A stretch of 64,000 bases of DNA, from NCBI RefSeq assembly GCF_017815135.1, contig NZ_JAGJCF010000001.1:248001-312000 (forward strand), read 5' to 3'. Position numbers and translations under genes: made by a program. The number at the start of each line of letters is the position of its first letter. The stretch's first letter is position 1. Positions 31,638 through 41,126 of this stretch are shown here, piece after piece. Origin of the DNA: Jiella mangrovi (lineage in GTDB: Bacteria; Pseudomonadota; Alphaproteobacteria; Rhizobiales; Rhizobiaceae). The notes under the pieces are model-generated. The model was not told the DNA's origin. It searched no databases and worked only from the letters and a program-made list of their open reading frames with translations.

Positions 31638-32168
31638 TCAGCTCGAGGGGCCGCCGAGAACGGTGACGGCGCGGCGATTCTGCGACCAGCAGGAGATGTC
31701 GTCGCAAACGGCGACCGGCCGCTCCTTGCCGTAGGAGATGGTGCGCATCCGGTTGGCGGCGACGCCGAGCGACGCGAGATAGTCGCGGGTCGCCGAAGCG
31801 CGGCGAGCGCCGAGAGCAAGGTTGTATTCGCGAGTGCCGCGCTCGTCGGCATGGCCTTCGATGGTGATCGGGTACTGCGGATGCTGGTTCAGCCACTGCG
31901 CCTGACGCTGCAGCGTCTGCTGCGCCTGGGCGTTGATGTCGGAGGAATCGGTTGTGAAGAAAATCCGGTCGCCGACATTGACCGTGAAGTCCTGGGGCGA
32001 GCCGGGGGTGACGTTGCCTGCCCCGCCGATGCCGTTCGCTCCGCCGAGGCCGAGGCCCGAGGCGCTGTCGGGCAGCCCATCCTTCTTGCTCGCACAACCG
32101 GCGATGAGGAGGCCTGCCATAAGAGCGACGACGATGCGTCCTTTGCCGTAAGAGACCATGCTCAGCAT
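31638..32168 (-). CDS. pal: Peptidoglycan-associated lipoprotein Pal
   Basis: An outer-membrane lipoprotein that binds peptidoglycan and the Tol complex. The 176-aa precursor has a type II signal ending in the lipobox LIAGC. A Gly-rich linker leads to an OmpA-like domain with the peptidoglycan-binding region IEGHADERGTREYNLALG and RRASATRDYL. Start at ATG 32168 (MLSMVSYGKG) because AAGGAG lies six bases upstream; a seven-codon longer frame exists. A CtrA-like box lies about 60 bases upstream. Confidence 0.96.
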   Translation of the reverse strand: MLSMVSYGKGRIVVALMAGLLIAGCASKKDGLPDSASGLGLGGANGIGGAGNVTPGSPQDFTVNVGDRIFFTTDSSDINAQAQQTLQRQAQWLNQHPQYPITIEGHADERGTREYNLALGARRASATRDYLASLGVAANRMRTISYGKERPVAVCDDISCWSQNRRAVTVLGGPSS

Positions 32169-32225
32169 GGCGAACTCCTTCAATTTCAAGGTATTTTCGT
32201 TATCGAAGGCTTACCACGTCCAAGC

Positions 32226-32240
32226 TTAACAAGCGGTAAA
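32226..32240 (-). promoter_or_regulatory. CtrA-like box upstream of pal
   Basis: On the minus strand TTTA-N7-TTAA approximates the CtrA site TTAA-N7-TTAAC. The 12-mer TTAACAAGCGGT at 32226-32237 recurs exactly upstream of tolQ (36753-36764). The box lies 58 bases before the pal ATG, a plausible promoter position. Binding is inferred from the family motif only. Confidence 0.45.
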
Positions 32241-32456
32241 ATCGATTGATCGCAAACCTCTTGAGCCCGTCCCGCGGCAGCCTTTTGGCAAAGCGCGATG
32301 AAAGACGCCGCTCGGCAACGTTTGCCGCCCGGCTGATGCGTTTTTGCAACGATCCCGGTCTTTATGCGCCGAGGCTTGCGCCGGGCTGGGACGACCGATG
32401 ACCCGCCGGCCCGCGCAGGTGACGATCGCTTCGAGGACAGAGCACTCGCTGCGGCC

Positions 32457-32483
32457 GGCGCGCGGACTTTTTCGCCGCGCGCC
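32457..32483 (-). terminator. 9-bp hairpin downstream of tolB
   Basis: GGCGCGCGG (32457-32465) and CCGCGCGCC (32475-32483) form a perfect GC stem 12 bases after the tolB stop. No T-run follows. It probably separates tolB from pal, which has its own promoter signals. The rest of the 327-base tolB-pal gap (32169-32495) shows no gene. Confidence 0.6.
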
Positions 32484-32495
32484 TCGTTTCACGGA

Positions 32496-33806
32496 TCAGT
32501 CGAGCAGCGGCGACCAGGCCGGATCGGACGCATAGCCCGGTGTCGGCACGACCTGATCGTTATAGCCGGTCAGGTCGATGGAATGCAGCTTCGGACCGCC
32601 GGCGCCCTTCTGGTCGCCGAAATACATCAGGACGCGGCCGTTCGGGGCCCAGGTCGGACCTTCGTTGTGAAAGCCCGAGGTCAGGATCCGCTCGCCGGAG
32701 CCGTCGGGGCGCATGACGCCGATCTGGAACTGGCCACCGGTCTGCTTGGTGAAGGCGATGAGGTCACCGCGCGGCGACCAGACCGGCGTCGAATAGGTGC
32801 CGTCGCCGAACGAGATGCGCTGCTGATTCGAGCCGTCAGCGCCCATCGTGTAAAGCTGCTGGCGGCCGCCGCGATCGGATTCGAAGACGATGCGCGTTCC
32901 GTCCGGCGAATAGGACGGCGAGGTGTCGATCGCGTTGGTCGAGGTCAGGCGCGTCGTCGCCCGCGAGCGCAGATCCATGGCGTAGATGTTGGCGTTGCCG
33001 TTCTGCTGCAGGCTCATGATCACCCTTTGACCATCGGGCGAAAAGCGCGGCGAGAAGGTCATGCCCGGGAAGTTGCCGACGATTTCCCGCTGGCCGGTCT
33101 CAAGCTGCAACAGATAGACCCGCGGCTCGCCATTGCCGAAGGACATGTAGGTGATCTCCTGACGGTTCGGCGAGAAGCGCGGGGTCAGGACGAGGTCGCG
33201 GCCGTCGGTCAGATAGCGCACATTGGCGCCATCCTGATCCATGATGGCGAGCCGCTTGACCCGGTTCGCCTTGTCGCCGCTCTCGGCGACGAAGACGACG
33301 CGGCTGTCGAAATAGCCCTTCTCGCCGGTGATGCGCTCATAGATCGCGTCAGCGATGATGTGGCCGACCCGGCGCCAGTTGTCGGGGTTGGTATAGAACT
33401 GCTGGCCGTCCAGCTGCTGGCCGGCGAAGGTATCCCACAGACGGAACTCGACGCGCAGCCGGCCGTCGGCCTCGGGCGACACCCGGCCGACGACGAGCGC
33501 CTGGGCGTTGATCACCGTCCAGTCCTGAAAGCTCGGGCTGGCATCAGGCCCGAGCCCCTTCTGGATGAAGGCCGCCGGATCGATCGGCGCGAACAGGCCG
33601 GAGCGCTTCAGATCGGCGGAGACGACGTCCGAGATCTTCTTGCCGAAGCCGTCACCCGACTGGAAATCGGCGATGGCGATCGGCAGCGGCTGGACGTTGC
33701 CCTGGGTGATGTCGAGTTCGACGACCGCCGAGGCGGGCGTCACCGTGGCAAAGACGCCGGCGAGCATCAGAACGGCGGCGCACAGGCGCGTGATGATGGT
33801 ATGCAT
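32496..33806 (-). CDS. tolB: Tol-Pal beta-propeller protein TolB
   Basis: A periplasmic partner of Pal in outer-membrane constriction. The 436-aa precursor has a signal peptide ([20 protein letters not shown]), the TolB N-terminal domain ([19 protein letters not shown]) and a propeller with repeated [16 protein letters not shown]-type blades. ATG at 33806 has GAGGGGAA upstream; the open frame continues 67 codons further upstream without family signal. It follows tolA after 225 bases. Confidence 0.96.
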   Translation of the reverse strand: MHTIITRLCAAVLMLAGVFATVTPASAVVELDITQGNVQPLPIAIADFQSGDGFGKKISDVVSADLKRSGLFAPIDPAAFIQKGLGPDASPSFQDWTVINAQALVVGRVSPEADGRLRVEFRLWDTFAGQQLDGQQFYTNPDNWRRVGHIIADAIYERITGEKGYFDSRVVFVAESGDKANRVKRLAIMDQDGANVRYLTDGRDLVLTPRFSPNRQEITYMSFGNGEPRVYLLQLETGQREIVGNFPGMTFSPRFSPDGQRVIMSLQQNGNANIYAMDLRSRATTRLTSTNAIDTSPSYSPDGTRIVFESDRGGRQQLYTMGADGSNQQRISFGDGTYSTPVWSPRGDLIAFTKQTGGQFQIGVMRPDGSGERILTSGFHNEGPTWAPNGRVLMYFGDQKGAGGPKLHSIDLTGYNDQVVPTPGYASDPAWSPLLD

Positions 33807-34031
33807 CGGCGGATATTCCCCTCTTGTGCGGCCGCGGCGCACCATCGGTGCGGCGGCAACGCTTGTAAGTCTTGAACCGGTGATCCGCACGGCTGTTGCC
33901 GCCTCCCCCGAAACCCGGCATGTCCAGTCTCGTCCTGCAGGCCTGCTCGCCTTTGCCCGACGCCCTTGCTCAAGCGCTCTTAGTAAGTGGCTTTCGGGAT
34001 ATTTCATGGCGAGCCCGACCGGTCCAGGCGA

Positions 34032-35147
34032 TCAGAGCATCTGGCTCGGGTCGAAGTTCAGGATCACCTCCGACCAGGTGTCGTATTTCTCCGGCGGAAG
34101 CCGGTATGGCGCACAACGGATGACCGCGCGCAGGGCCGCCTCGCCCGCCGCCCGCTCGATGGTCGAGCCATTGCCGCCATCGACGAGGACGGGCCGGCCC
34201 TCCAGCCCGCCCGAGGGATCGAGGCGCATCTGGATCGTCACCCGAAGCGATCCGGCTTCCGAAACGCCGGCAGGCGGCGACCAGCACTGGCTGACCTGGC
34301 CACGCAATGCGTCCATCTCGCTTTGCGACAGCTTGGCGCCGGTATTGCGCTGGCCACCGAGCGAGGCTTGCTGTTGCGAACGCTTGGCGCCGCCGCCGGC
34401 CGATTTCTCCTTGTTGAGAAGCGCCGCGATCTGGTCCGGATCGAACTGGCTTTCCTCTTCCGCCGGCTGGCGCGGCTTCTCGACCGGCTTGTCGGGCTTT
34501 TTCGTCTCGCTTCGCTGGAGCTGCGGCGGGCTCGTCCGCGTCTGCGGAACCGGCCCGCTGTCGGGCAGGGACGCGACCTCCTGCTGTTCCGGTTTGGGCG
34601 CGGGCTGTTCCTCGGGCTTGGGCTCGGGCGTCGACTGGGATTGCGCCGAGGCGATCGCCTCTTCGATGGGATCGCTCTCCTCCGGCTCGGGCTCGCTTGG
34701 CGCGGGCTCGGCGGGCGCCGCCGCCTCGGCAGGCTGCGGTGCGGGTTCAGGCCGCGGCGTCGGGACGACTTCGGGATCAGGGACGGGCTCGGGCGGAGCC
34801 TCCGGCGATGGAGGCGGCTCGGCAGCGGCCGGCGCCGCAGTCTGCTCGACCGGCTTCTCGCGCTCGTTCGGGGTCGGCGGCGTTTCGAGATCGACGGAAT
34901 TGTCGCCGACATTCTGTGCCGGCTCGGGCGTTTCGGGCCTTGCCGTCGGTTCCGGCGCCGGCGTGTCGGTGACCGGCGCTTCCTTCTGGCCGACCAGCGA
35001 CTGGGAGTACTCCTCCACCGGTACGAGTTCGACGGGAAGCGAATCGACGGCCGCCACCTGCAGCGGTTCGGGCGCGCTCAAAGACCACAGCCCCCAAGTG
35101 AGGACCGCGGCATGCAGAACAGCGGAAACGACGAGGCCGGCTCTCAT
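34032..35147 (-). CDS. tolA: Tol-Pal energy-linking protein TolA
   Basis: Spans the periplasm from the inner-membrane TolQR motor to TolB/Pal. The 371-aa protein has one N-terminal membrane helix (GLVVSAVLHAAVLTWGLWSL). A long Pro/Glu-rich extended middle (about residues 45-230) follows, then a TonB/TolA C-terminal domain with QVSQCWSPPAG and VTIQMRLDPSGGLEG. Sequence is diverged outside the anchor and C-terminus, as usual for TolA. It follows tolR by 16 bases. Confidence 0.92.
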   Translation of the reverse strand: MRAGLVVSAVLHAAVLTWGLWSLSAPEPLQVAAVDSLPVELVPVEEYSQSLVGQKEAPVTDTPAPEPTARPETPEPAQNVGDNSVDLETPPTPNEREKPVEQTAAPAAAEPPPSPEAPPEPVPDPEVVPTPRPEPAPQPAEAAAPAEPAPSEPEPEESDPIEEAIASAQSQSTPEPKPEEQPAPKPEQQEVASLPDSGPVPQTRTSPPQLQRSETKKPDKPVEKPRQPAEEESQFDPDQIAALLNKEKSAGGGAKRSQQQASLGGQRNTGAKLSQSEMDALRGQVSQCWSPPAGVSEAGSLRVTIQMRLDPSGGLEGRPVLVDGGNGSTIERAAGEAALRAVIRCAPYRLPPEKYDTWSEVILNFDPSQML

Positions 35148-35163
35148 TTGGGGCTCGTGTCAC

Positions 35164-35610
35164 TCACGCCTTGGTGTCCTGGTCGGTCACGAGGCCGATA
35201 TTCTTGAAACCGGCGGCATTGATCCGCCCCATGATCTGCATCACCGTGCCGTAATCGGCCGACCTGTCGCCCTTGACGAAGATGCGCTCCTGATAGCCGG
35301 TCTTGGCGATCTGCTCGAGCTTCGGCACCACCTCGTCGACGGCGATCTCGGTGTCGTTGATGTAGACCTCGCCCTTGGCGTTGACGGAAATGGTGATCGG
35401 CTGGCTCTCCGAGTTCAGCGCCTTGGCCTGGGTCTTGGGCAGCTCGATCGGCACGCCGACGGTCAGCATCGGCGCCGCCACCATGAAGATGATCAGGAGG
35501 ACGAGCATCACGTCGACCATCGGGGTGACGTTGATCTCGCTCATCGGGGCACGGCGCGAATGCCCGCGACGCGAACGTCTGGCGCCGCCACTGCCCATCG
35601 ACATTCCCAT
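35164..35610 (-). CDS. tolR: TolR proton-channel subunit (ExbD/TolR family)
   Basis: With TolQ it forms the proton-driven motor of the Tol-Pal system. The 148-aa protein has a short cytoplasmic N-terminus. The conserved EINVTPMVDVMLVLLIIFMV helix carries the channel Asp, and a periplasmic domain with VFVKGDRSADYGTVMQIM follows. It starts 52 bases after the tolQ stop. Confidence 0.95.
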   Translation of the reverse strand: MGMSMGSGGARRSRRGHSRRAPMSEINVTPMVDVMLVLLIIFMVAAPMLTVGVPIELPKTQAKALNSESQPITISVNAKGEVYINDTEIAVDEVVPKLEQIAKTGYQERIFVKGDRSADYGTVMQIMGRINAAGFKNIGLVTDQDTKA

Positions 35611-35662
35611 GATCTATCCCCTTTTCGCGTCTGTCCTGGCCGGGCCGAAAATGCCGGGCGGC

Positions 35663-36382
35663 TCAGCGCTGCTGCGTGAGCTTCTCGTCGATCTGCCGCG
35701 ACAGGATCGCGGAGAACTCGTCGGCGAAGGCTTCAAGCCGCATACCGAGCTTGCCGGCGTCGGACGACAGCTTGTTGTAGGCGACGACCGCCGGGATCGC
35801 CGCGACGAGGCCGATCGCCGTGGCCAGCAGCGCTTCGGCGATGCCGGGCGCGACGACCGCAAGGCTCGTCTGCTGCGAGCCGGCGATCGCCTGGAACGAC
35901 GTCATGATGCCGATCACCGTGCCGAACAGGCCGACGAAGGGTGCCGCCGAGCCGACCGTGGCAAGAAAGCCGAGCCGCGATTCGAGCGAGTCCATCTCGC
36001 GGGCGAGCGTCACGTCCATCGCCTTCTCGATGCGCTGCTGCAGGCCGATCGGCGAGCGGGCGCCCTTCTCGAAGGATTTCTTCCACTCGCGCATGGCGGC
36101 GACGAAGAGCGCGCCCATGCCCGAAGTCCGGCGCTCGGACAGCGTGTGATAAAGCTCTTCCAGCGACTGCCCGGACCAGAAATGGCTCTCGAACTTGTTC
36201 AGCTGGCGCCGAAACGCGCCGTAGCGCATGATCTTGTCGATGATGATCGCCCACGACCAGATCGAGGCCACGAGCAGGCCGATCATCACCAGCTTGACGA
36301 TGAAGCCCGCCTGCCAGAACAGATCCCAAAGGGAAACCGATCCCGCAGCATGCAGCGCTTCCTGAGCGATTTGCCCGTCCAT
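35663..36382 (-). CDS. tolQ: TolQ proton-channel subunit
   Basis: The other motor subunit of Tol-Pal, of the MotA/TolQ/ExbB family. The 239-aa protein has three membrane helices: near residues 15-40, then FLATVGSAAPFVGLFGTVIG and EALLATAIGLVAAIPAVVAYN. A cytoplasmic loop connects the first two. ATG at 36382. It stands 434 bases downstream of ybgC on the same strand, and that gap holds a CtrA-like box. Confidence 0.96.
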   Translation of the reverse strand: MDGQIAQEALHAAGSVSLWDLFWQAGFIVKLVMIGLLVASIWSWAIIIDKIMRYGAFRRQLNKFESHFWSGQSLEELYHTLSERRTSGMGALFVAAMREWKKSFEKGARSPIGLQQRIEKAMDVTLAREMDSLESRLGFLATVGSAAPFVGLFGTVIGIMTSFQAIAGSQQTSLAVVAPGIAEALLATAIGLVAAIPAVVAYNKLSSDAGKLGMRLEAFADEFSAILSRQIDEKLTQQR

Positions 36383-36816
36383 TGTCGATCGTGCCCCTCA
36401 AACAAACCGATCACCGGCCGCAGAACCGTCTCGTCCTGCCCGGTGGTAAAACTTTCTTGCATCCGCTCTCGTGCGGCAGGCGGTCCCGGCCGCCGGCCGG
36501 GATTGCGCAACAGGCAGTGCCACCGACACGCCTCGGATGTCCCGACCCTTCATACGGCACCCCTGGCAACAGCGATCGAGCGGCTTGATCCGACATCCCC
36601 GCTCCGTCGCACGAGCGCCGAAGCCACTGCCGGAGCTCGTTTCACAAGTTTTGCGCGAACCGTATCCCCTCACCCGCTTTCACAAGTGATTCCGGTGAAA
36701 GCATGGCGAAATCGACTCAAATCCGCCGTTATCCGTTGTGGACCCGCTATGGTTAACAAGCGGTTACGCCAGACGCTATGGCAACGTGACGATCTGAGCC
36801 CTTTTGGGGCCCGGCC
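36383..36816. other. 434-base gap between ybgC and tolQ
   Basis: In many proteobacteria ybgC abuts tolQ; here the genes are far apart. The gap contains a CtrA-like box (36752-36767) and the 8-mer CGCTATGG twice (36745-36752, 36774-36781). Short frames here lack ribosome sites and family signals. It probably carries an independent tolQ promoter. Confidence 0.55.
36752..36767 (-). promoter_or_regulatory. CtrA-like box upstream of tolQ
   Basis: On the minus strand GTAA-N7-TTAACC matches TTAA-N7-TTAAC with one mismatch. It shares the core TTAACAAGCGGT (plus strand) with the box upstream of pal. This would tie tol-pal expression to the cell cycle, as CtrA does for division genes in related bacteria; binding here is inferred. 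Confidence 0.45.
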
Positions 36817-37263
36817 TCACTCTGCGCCAGCGGGCGCCAGCACCTCGAGAACGCGGGGCGGCATCCGCATCGGCTTGCCTTCCGGCGAGATCACCGCGAC
36901 CTTCACCTTCGCCTCGATCAAAAGCTCCTCGCCGCGCGAAATGCGCTGGTCGAGCAAAATGCGCGCCCCGCCAAGCTGGCGCGTCGTCGTCGTCACGGTG
37001 AGAACGTCGTCGATCCGCGCCGGGCGCAGGAAATCGAGCTCCATGCGCCGAACGGCAAAGGCCATTGGCGCGCCGAACGCGCCGCTCATCAATTCGCGAT
37101 GGCCGATGCCCTTGAGGCGCAGGAAGTCCGAGCGCCCGCGCTCCAGAAAATGCAGGTAGCGAGCGTGATAGACGACGCCGGAGAAATCGGTGTCCTCGAA
37201 ATAGACGCGAACCTCGAGGCGATGGCCCTCCTCGGTCAGACGGCCGGCAAGCGCGGACGTCAT
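36817..37263 (-). CDS. ybgC: Tol-Pal-associated acyl-CoA thioesterase YbgC
   Basis: A hot-dog fold 4-hydroxybenzoyl-CoA thioesterase family protein linked to phospholipid metabolism and the Tol-Pal system. The 148-aa protein has the family active-site block VYFEDTDFSGVVYHARYLH (catalytic Asp) and FLERGRSDFLR. ATG at 37263 has GGAAAGG upstream. It begins the Tol-Pal series, though the gap to tolQ is unusually long. Confidence 0.94.
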   Translation of the reverse strand: MTSALAGRLTEEGHRLEVRVYFEDTDFSGVVYHARYLHFLERGRSDFLRLKGIGHRELMSGAFGAPMAFAVRRMELDFLRPARIDDVLTVTTTTRQLGGARILLDQRISRGEELLIEAKVKVAVISPEGKPMRMPPRVLEVLAPAGAE

Positions 37264-37402
37264 TTTCGACCTTTCCGAATTTTCATCTTCTGCATCATGG
37301 GCTTGGCATTTCGGGAGAAATATCGGTGAAATCGTGTCATCGGCCTGTCACCTATGGTCGTGCAGAACGGCGCATCTTCAACGCCCAGACACGGGAGGCA
37401 CC

Positions 37403-39586
37403 ATGCCGCGCCACGTCACTGCCGCGCTTCTTGCCACGACCATCCTTGCCACCGCCGGCGCCGCCAGCGCCGAACCGGTGTTCAATCGCATCGCATCCTT
37501 TCCGGTGGCGAGCAACCTGCCGGCCGACGCGAAACCGGACACCGAAACCTCGGCCGAGATCATCACCGTCAGCCAGGATGGCATGACGCTGATCTATTCC
37601 GACAGCCCGGCCGGCGGCATCGGCATGGTCGACATCACCGATCCGAAAGCGCCGAAGCCCGGCGGGTTCATCGCGATGCAGGGCGAACCGACCTCGGTCG
37701 CGGTGGCCGGCCCGGACGTTCTCGTCGGCGTCAACACCTCCGAAAGCTTCACCAACCCGTCGGGCCGCCTCGCGGTCGTCAGCGTTTCCGACAGAAAGGA
37801 AATCGCCTCCTGCGACCTCGGCGGCCAGCCCGATTCCGTAGCAGTGTCGAGGGACGGGAAATTCGCCGCCGTCGCCATCGAGAACGAGCGCGACGAGGAC
37901 CTCAACGACGGCGAGCTGCCGCAGATGCCCGCCGGCTACGTGACGATCTTCGATCTGAAGGACGGCGCGCCGGACTGCGGCTCGATGAAGAAGGTCGAGA
38001 TGACCGGCCTGTCCGACATCGGCGGCGACGATCCGGAGCCGGAATTCGTCGATTTCAATTCCAGGAACGAGATTGCCGTCACGCTGCAGGAAAACAACGC
38101 CATCGCCATCGTCGATGCGGCGACCGGCACGGTGACGAACCACTTTTCCGCCGGCACGGTGGATCTGAAGAACATCGACACCGAAGACAATGGCGAGATC
38201 GCGCTGACCGGCTCCCAGGACGGCCGCCGCCGCGAGCCCGACGCCGTCCAGTGGATCGACGACGACCGGCTGATCACCGCCAATGAAGGCGACTACAAGG
38301 GCGGCTCGCGCTCCTTCACCGTCTGGAACAAGGACGGCACGGTCGAATACGAGAGCGGCCCGGCCTACGAATACGAGCTGATCCGCGCCGGCCACTATCC
38401 CGACAAGCGCTCCGACGCCAAGGGCATCGAGCCGGAAGGCCTCGAGGTCGCGACATTCGGCGGCAAGACCCTCGCCTTCGTTCTTTCCGAACGCGGCTCG
38501 ACCGTCGGCGTCTATGACGTCTCCGAAGGCGACCCGAAGTTCCTCCAGCTGCTGCCCTCGGGCATCGCGCCCGAAGGCGCCGTCGCCATTCCGTCGCGCA
38601 ATCTGCTGGTCACGGCCAACGAAGCCGACCTCGTCGAGGATGGCGGCGCCCGCAGCCATGTGATGCTCTACGAGCGGGCCGAGGGAACGCCCGCCTATCC
38701 GATGATCGTCTCGAAGGATCAGGACGGCCTGCCGGTCGGCTGGGGCGCCCTTTCCGGCCTCGCCGGCGACCCGGAAGACGCTTCGAAGCTCTTTGCGGTG
38801 TCGGATTCCTTCTACAAGAACCAGCCGCGTATCTTCACCATCGACACCTCCGCAAAGCCGGCGACGATCACCGGCGCGATGACCGTCACCAAAGACGGCG
38901 AGCCGGCGAAGAAGCTCGACCTCGAAGGCATCACTGCCGATGGCAAGGGCGGTTTCTGGCTGGCGAGCGAGGGCAATCCCGAGAAGGACATCCCCCATCA
39001 GATCCTGCATGTCGACGGCAAGGGCGCGATCATCGAGGCCGTGGCGATGCCGAAGGAACTGACCGACCAGTCGACCCGCTTCGGCGCGGAAGGCATCACA
39101 ATGGATGGCGACCGCCTCTGGATCGCCATCCAGCGCGAGTGGAAGGACGACGAGAAGGGAACGGTGAAGCTTCTTTCCTACGAGCCGGGCTCGAAAAAAT
39201 GGAGCGCCGTCCGCTATCCGCTGGACACCGCCGAAAAAGGCTGGGTCGGCCTGTCGGAGATCACCGCCCATGACGGCGCGCTCTATGTCATCGAGCGCGA
39301 CAACCAGATCGGCGATGCGGCGAAGGAAAAGAAGCTCTTCAAGGTCTCGCTCGATGGTGTGACCCCGGGCGCGATCGGCTCCGACCTTCCGATGGTGACC
39401 AAGACCGAGGTCCACGACTTCATCCCGGATCTCTCGGCCACCGGCGGCTATGTCGTCGACAAGATCGAGGGCTTCACCTTCGCCAAGGACGGCACCGCCT
39501 ATGCCGTCACCGACAATGACGGTGTCGACGATTCTTCCGGCGAGACGCTGTTCTTCAAGGTCGATCTCTCAGGCTCCTCCATGTAA
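37403..39586 (+). CDS. Exported esterase-like activity of phytase family protein
   Basis: A 727-aa secreted protein with a signal peptide (LLATTILATAGAASA). Repeated beta-propeller strands follow (GGIGMVDITDPKAPK, ETKF-like blades) and a C-terminal esterase-like phytase module around DLEGITADGKGGFWLASEG and GAEGITMDGDRLWIA. The family is proposed to hydrolyse phosphate esters in the periplasm, which would fit with the nearby Pst system, but activity is inferred. The ATG has GGGAGG upstream; a 23-codon longer frame was rejected. A strong terminator follows. Confidence 0.85.
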   Translation: MPRHVTAALLATTILATAGAASAEPVFNRIASFPVASNLPADAKPDTETSAEIITVSQDGMTLIYSDSPAGGIGMVDITDPKAPKPGGFIAMQGEPTSVAVAGPDVLVGVNTSESFTNPSGRLAVVSVSDRKEIASCDLGGQPDSVAVSRDGKFAAVAIENERDEDLNDGELPQMPAGYVTIFDLKDGAPDCGSMKKVEMTGLSDIGGDDPEPEFVDFNSRNEIAVTLQENNAIAIVDAATGTVTNHFSAGTVDLKNIDTEDNGEIALTGSQDGRRREPDAVQWIDDDRLITANEGDYKGGSRSFTVWNKDGTVEYESGPAYEYELIRAGHYPDKRSDAKGIEPEGLEVATFGGKTLAFVLSERGSTVGVYDVSEGDPKFLQLLPSGIAPEGAVAIPSRNLLVTANEADLVEDGGARSHVMLYERAEGTPAYPMIVSKDQDGLPVGWGALSGLAGDPEDASKLFAVSDSFYKNQPRIFTIDTSAKPATITGAMTVTKDGEPAKKLDLEGITADGKGGFWLASEGNPEKDIPHQILHVDGKGAIIEAVAMPKELTDQSTRFGAEGITMDGDRLWIAIQREWKDDEKGTVKLLSYEPGSKKWSAVRYPLDTAEKGWVGLSEITAHDGALYVIERDNQIGDAAKEKKLFKVSLDGVTPGAIGSDLPMVTKTEVHDFIPDLSATGGYVVDKIEGFTFAKDGTAYAVTDNDGVDDSSGETLFFKVDLSGSSM

Positions 39587-39901
39587 TCGGCGAAAGCTGT
39601 GACGATTTTCGGCCGCCGGTGTCTGCAAGGCATCGGCGGCCGAAGCCGTTTTTGGAGCGCTGTGGCGATCGTCGCCAGCCTCGCCGCCATCGCGGCTTGG
39701 CCCTTCGCCGCCACCCGGTGACCAGAGACTGCGGTTTTCCAGGACCTTTCGGCCCCTGCAATGCAGCGGCGAAACGAGAAGTTCAGCTTGGCCGACACAT
39801 GGCACTTCTCTATACTGCATAGCGAAAAGGCGGGGACGAGGGGCGCCAGCTTCTTGAGCATTTGCGCCTCATCCCTTCGTCGCAGTTGCGAGCAGTCAGC
39901 C
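39587..39901. other. 315-base gap before the Rieske oxygenase gene
   Basis: It contains the terminator at 39608-39653 and then leader sequence with the partial dyad TCTATACTGCATAG near 39809. No clear -35/-10 pair or strong ribosome site was found for the next gene, and no other gene is seen. Confidence 0.5.
39608..39653 (+). terminator. Intrinsic terminator after the phytase-like gene
   Basis: TTCGGCCGCCG (39608-39618) pairs with CGGCGGCCGAA (39634-39644), followed by GCCGTTTTT. An 11-bp GC stem with a T-run 22 bases past the stop is a convincing terminator. Confidence 0.85.
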
Positions 39902-41065
39902 ATGAACGTCCACGATCCGAAGCTTTCCCTCTCGCCGGCCGACGAACTCGCGGCCAATGTTTCCGTGCCGTTCGAGGCAGCGCGGGCGATGCCGAAATCC
40001 GTCTACACGACGCAAGATTTTCTCGACCAGGAACTCGAGCACATCTTCGCCAAGGAGTGGCTCTGCGCCGGCCGGGCGGACGCGCTCTCGGAGCCGGGCT
40101 CCTATCTGACCATGGAGATCGCCGGCGAGCCCGTGATCGTTCTGCGCGACCGGGACGGCGAGCTGAGAGCCATGTCGAATGTCTGCCGCCACCGCATGTC
40201 GACCATGCTCCAGGGGCGCGGGACCGTGCGCGCGATCGTCTGCCCCTATCACGCCTGGACCTACAATCTCGACGGCTCGCTGCGCGGCGCGCCGGCAATG
40301 GGGGCCAATTCGAGCTTCTGCAGGAGCGAGATCGCGCTGCCTCAGATCCGCTGCGAGGAATGGCTCGGCTGGATCATGGTGACGCTCGATCCCGACGCTC
40401 CGAGCCCCGCCGAACGGCTGAAGGACGTCGAGAGCCTGGTCGGCTATCTCGGCATGGAGAACTACGTCGAGACCTTCCGCGAGGAACATGTCTGGGACAC
40501 CAACTGGAAGGTGCTCGCCGAGAACTTCATGGAGAGCTACCACCTGCCGGTCTGTCATTCCGGCACCATCGGCGGTTCGGCCGACGACCTGATGGAGATG
40601 ACGCTGCCGGAAGGCACCGAGGCCTTCAACTATCACTTCATCCTGCGCAACGACTCCGTGCCGCTCGCCCTCGCCCATCCTAACAACACGACGCTTGTGG
40701 GTGATCAGCGCCGCACGACCTGGCTCCTGTCGATCTACCCCGCTCTCTTCATTTCGCTGACCAACGGCTATTTCTGGTATCTCAGCCTGCATCCGGACGG
40801 GCCGGGAAAGGTCAAGATCCTCTACGGCGGCGGCATGTCGCCCGATTATGCGGGCGATCCCGAAGCCCGCAAGCACTTCGACGCCGTCAAGGCGCTGCTC
40901 GACGACGTCAACGAGGAAGATCGCGGCTGTACCGAGAAGGTCTACAAGGGGCTCTCCGGCCGGCTCGGCGATCCGGGCCCGCTGTCTCATCTGGAGCGGC
41001 CGAACTTCGAGTTCGCGCAGTATGTTTCACGGCAGATCGAGGCCGGCCGCAAGCAGGACGCCTGA
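39902..41065 (+). CDS. Rieske non-heme iron oxygenase, alpha subunit
   Basis: A 387-aa oxygenase that would hydroxylate or N-demethylate an organic substrate with O2. The Rieske [2Fe-2S] ligands are CRHRMS and CPYHAW in the N-terminal third. The mononuclear iron site is seen in ENFMESYHLPVCH. It resembles the GbcA/stachydrine-demethylase-like single-component branch more than two-subunit ring dioxygenases, but the substrate is unknown. No ferredoxin reductase is adjacent, so electrons must come from elsewhere. ATG at 39902 gives MNVHDPKLSL; its ribosome site is weak. The ureohydrolase gene follows after 61 bases. Confidence 0.88.
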   Translation: MNVHDPKLSLSPADELAANVSVPFEAARAMPKSVYTTQDFLDQELEHIFAKEWLCAGRADALSEPGSYLTMEIAGEPVIVLRDRDGELRAMSNVCRHRMSTMLQGRGTVRAIVCPYHAWTYNLDGSLRGAPAMGANSSFCRSEIALPQIRCEEWLGWIMVTLDPDAPSPAERLKDVESLVGYLGMENYVETFREEHVWDTNWKVLAENFMESYHLPVCHSGTIGGSADDLMEMTLPEGTEAFNYHFILRNDSVPLALAHPNNTTLVGDQRRTTWLLSIYPALFISLTNGYFWYLSLHPDGPGKVKILYGGGMSPDYAGDPEARKHFDAVKALLDDVNEEDRGCTEKVYKGLSGRLGDPGPLSHLERPNFEFAQYVSRQIEAGRKQDA

Positions 41066-41126
41066 TCCGGCACGGCCGCAGGCACGACCACCCTGCGGCC
41101 AACCACCTTCACCGAAAGACCAGACC

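Noticed and set aside
37352-39415. A 687-codon open frame antisense to the phytase-like gene
   Set aside because: It is a shadow of a strongly coding GC-rich gene. The translation has no domain, and the plus-strand frame has a signal peptide, a good ribosome site and family motifs.
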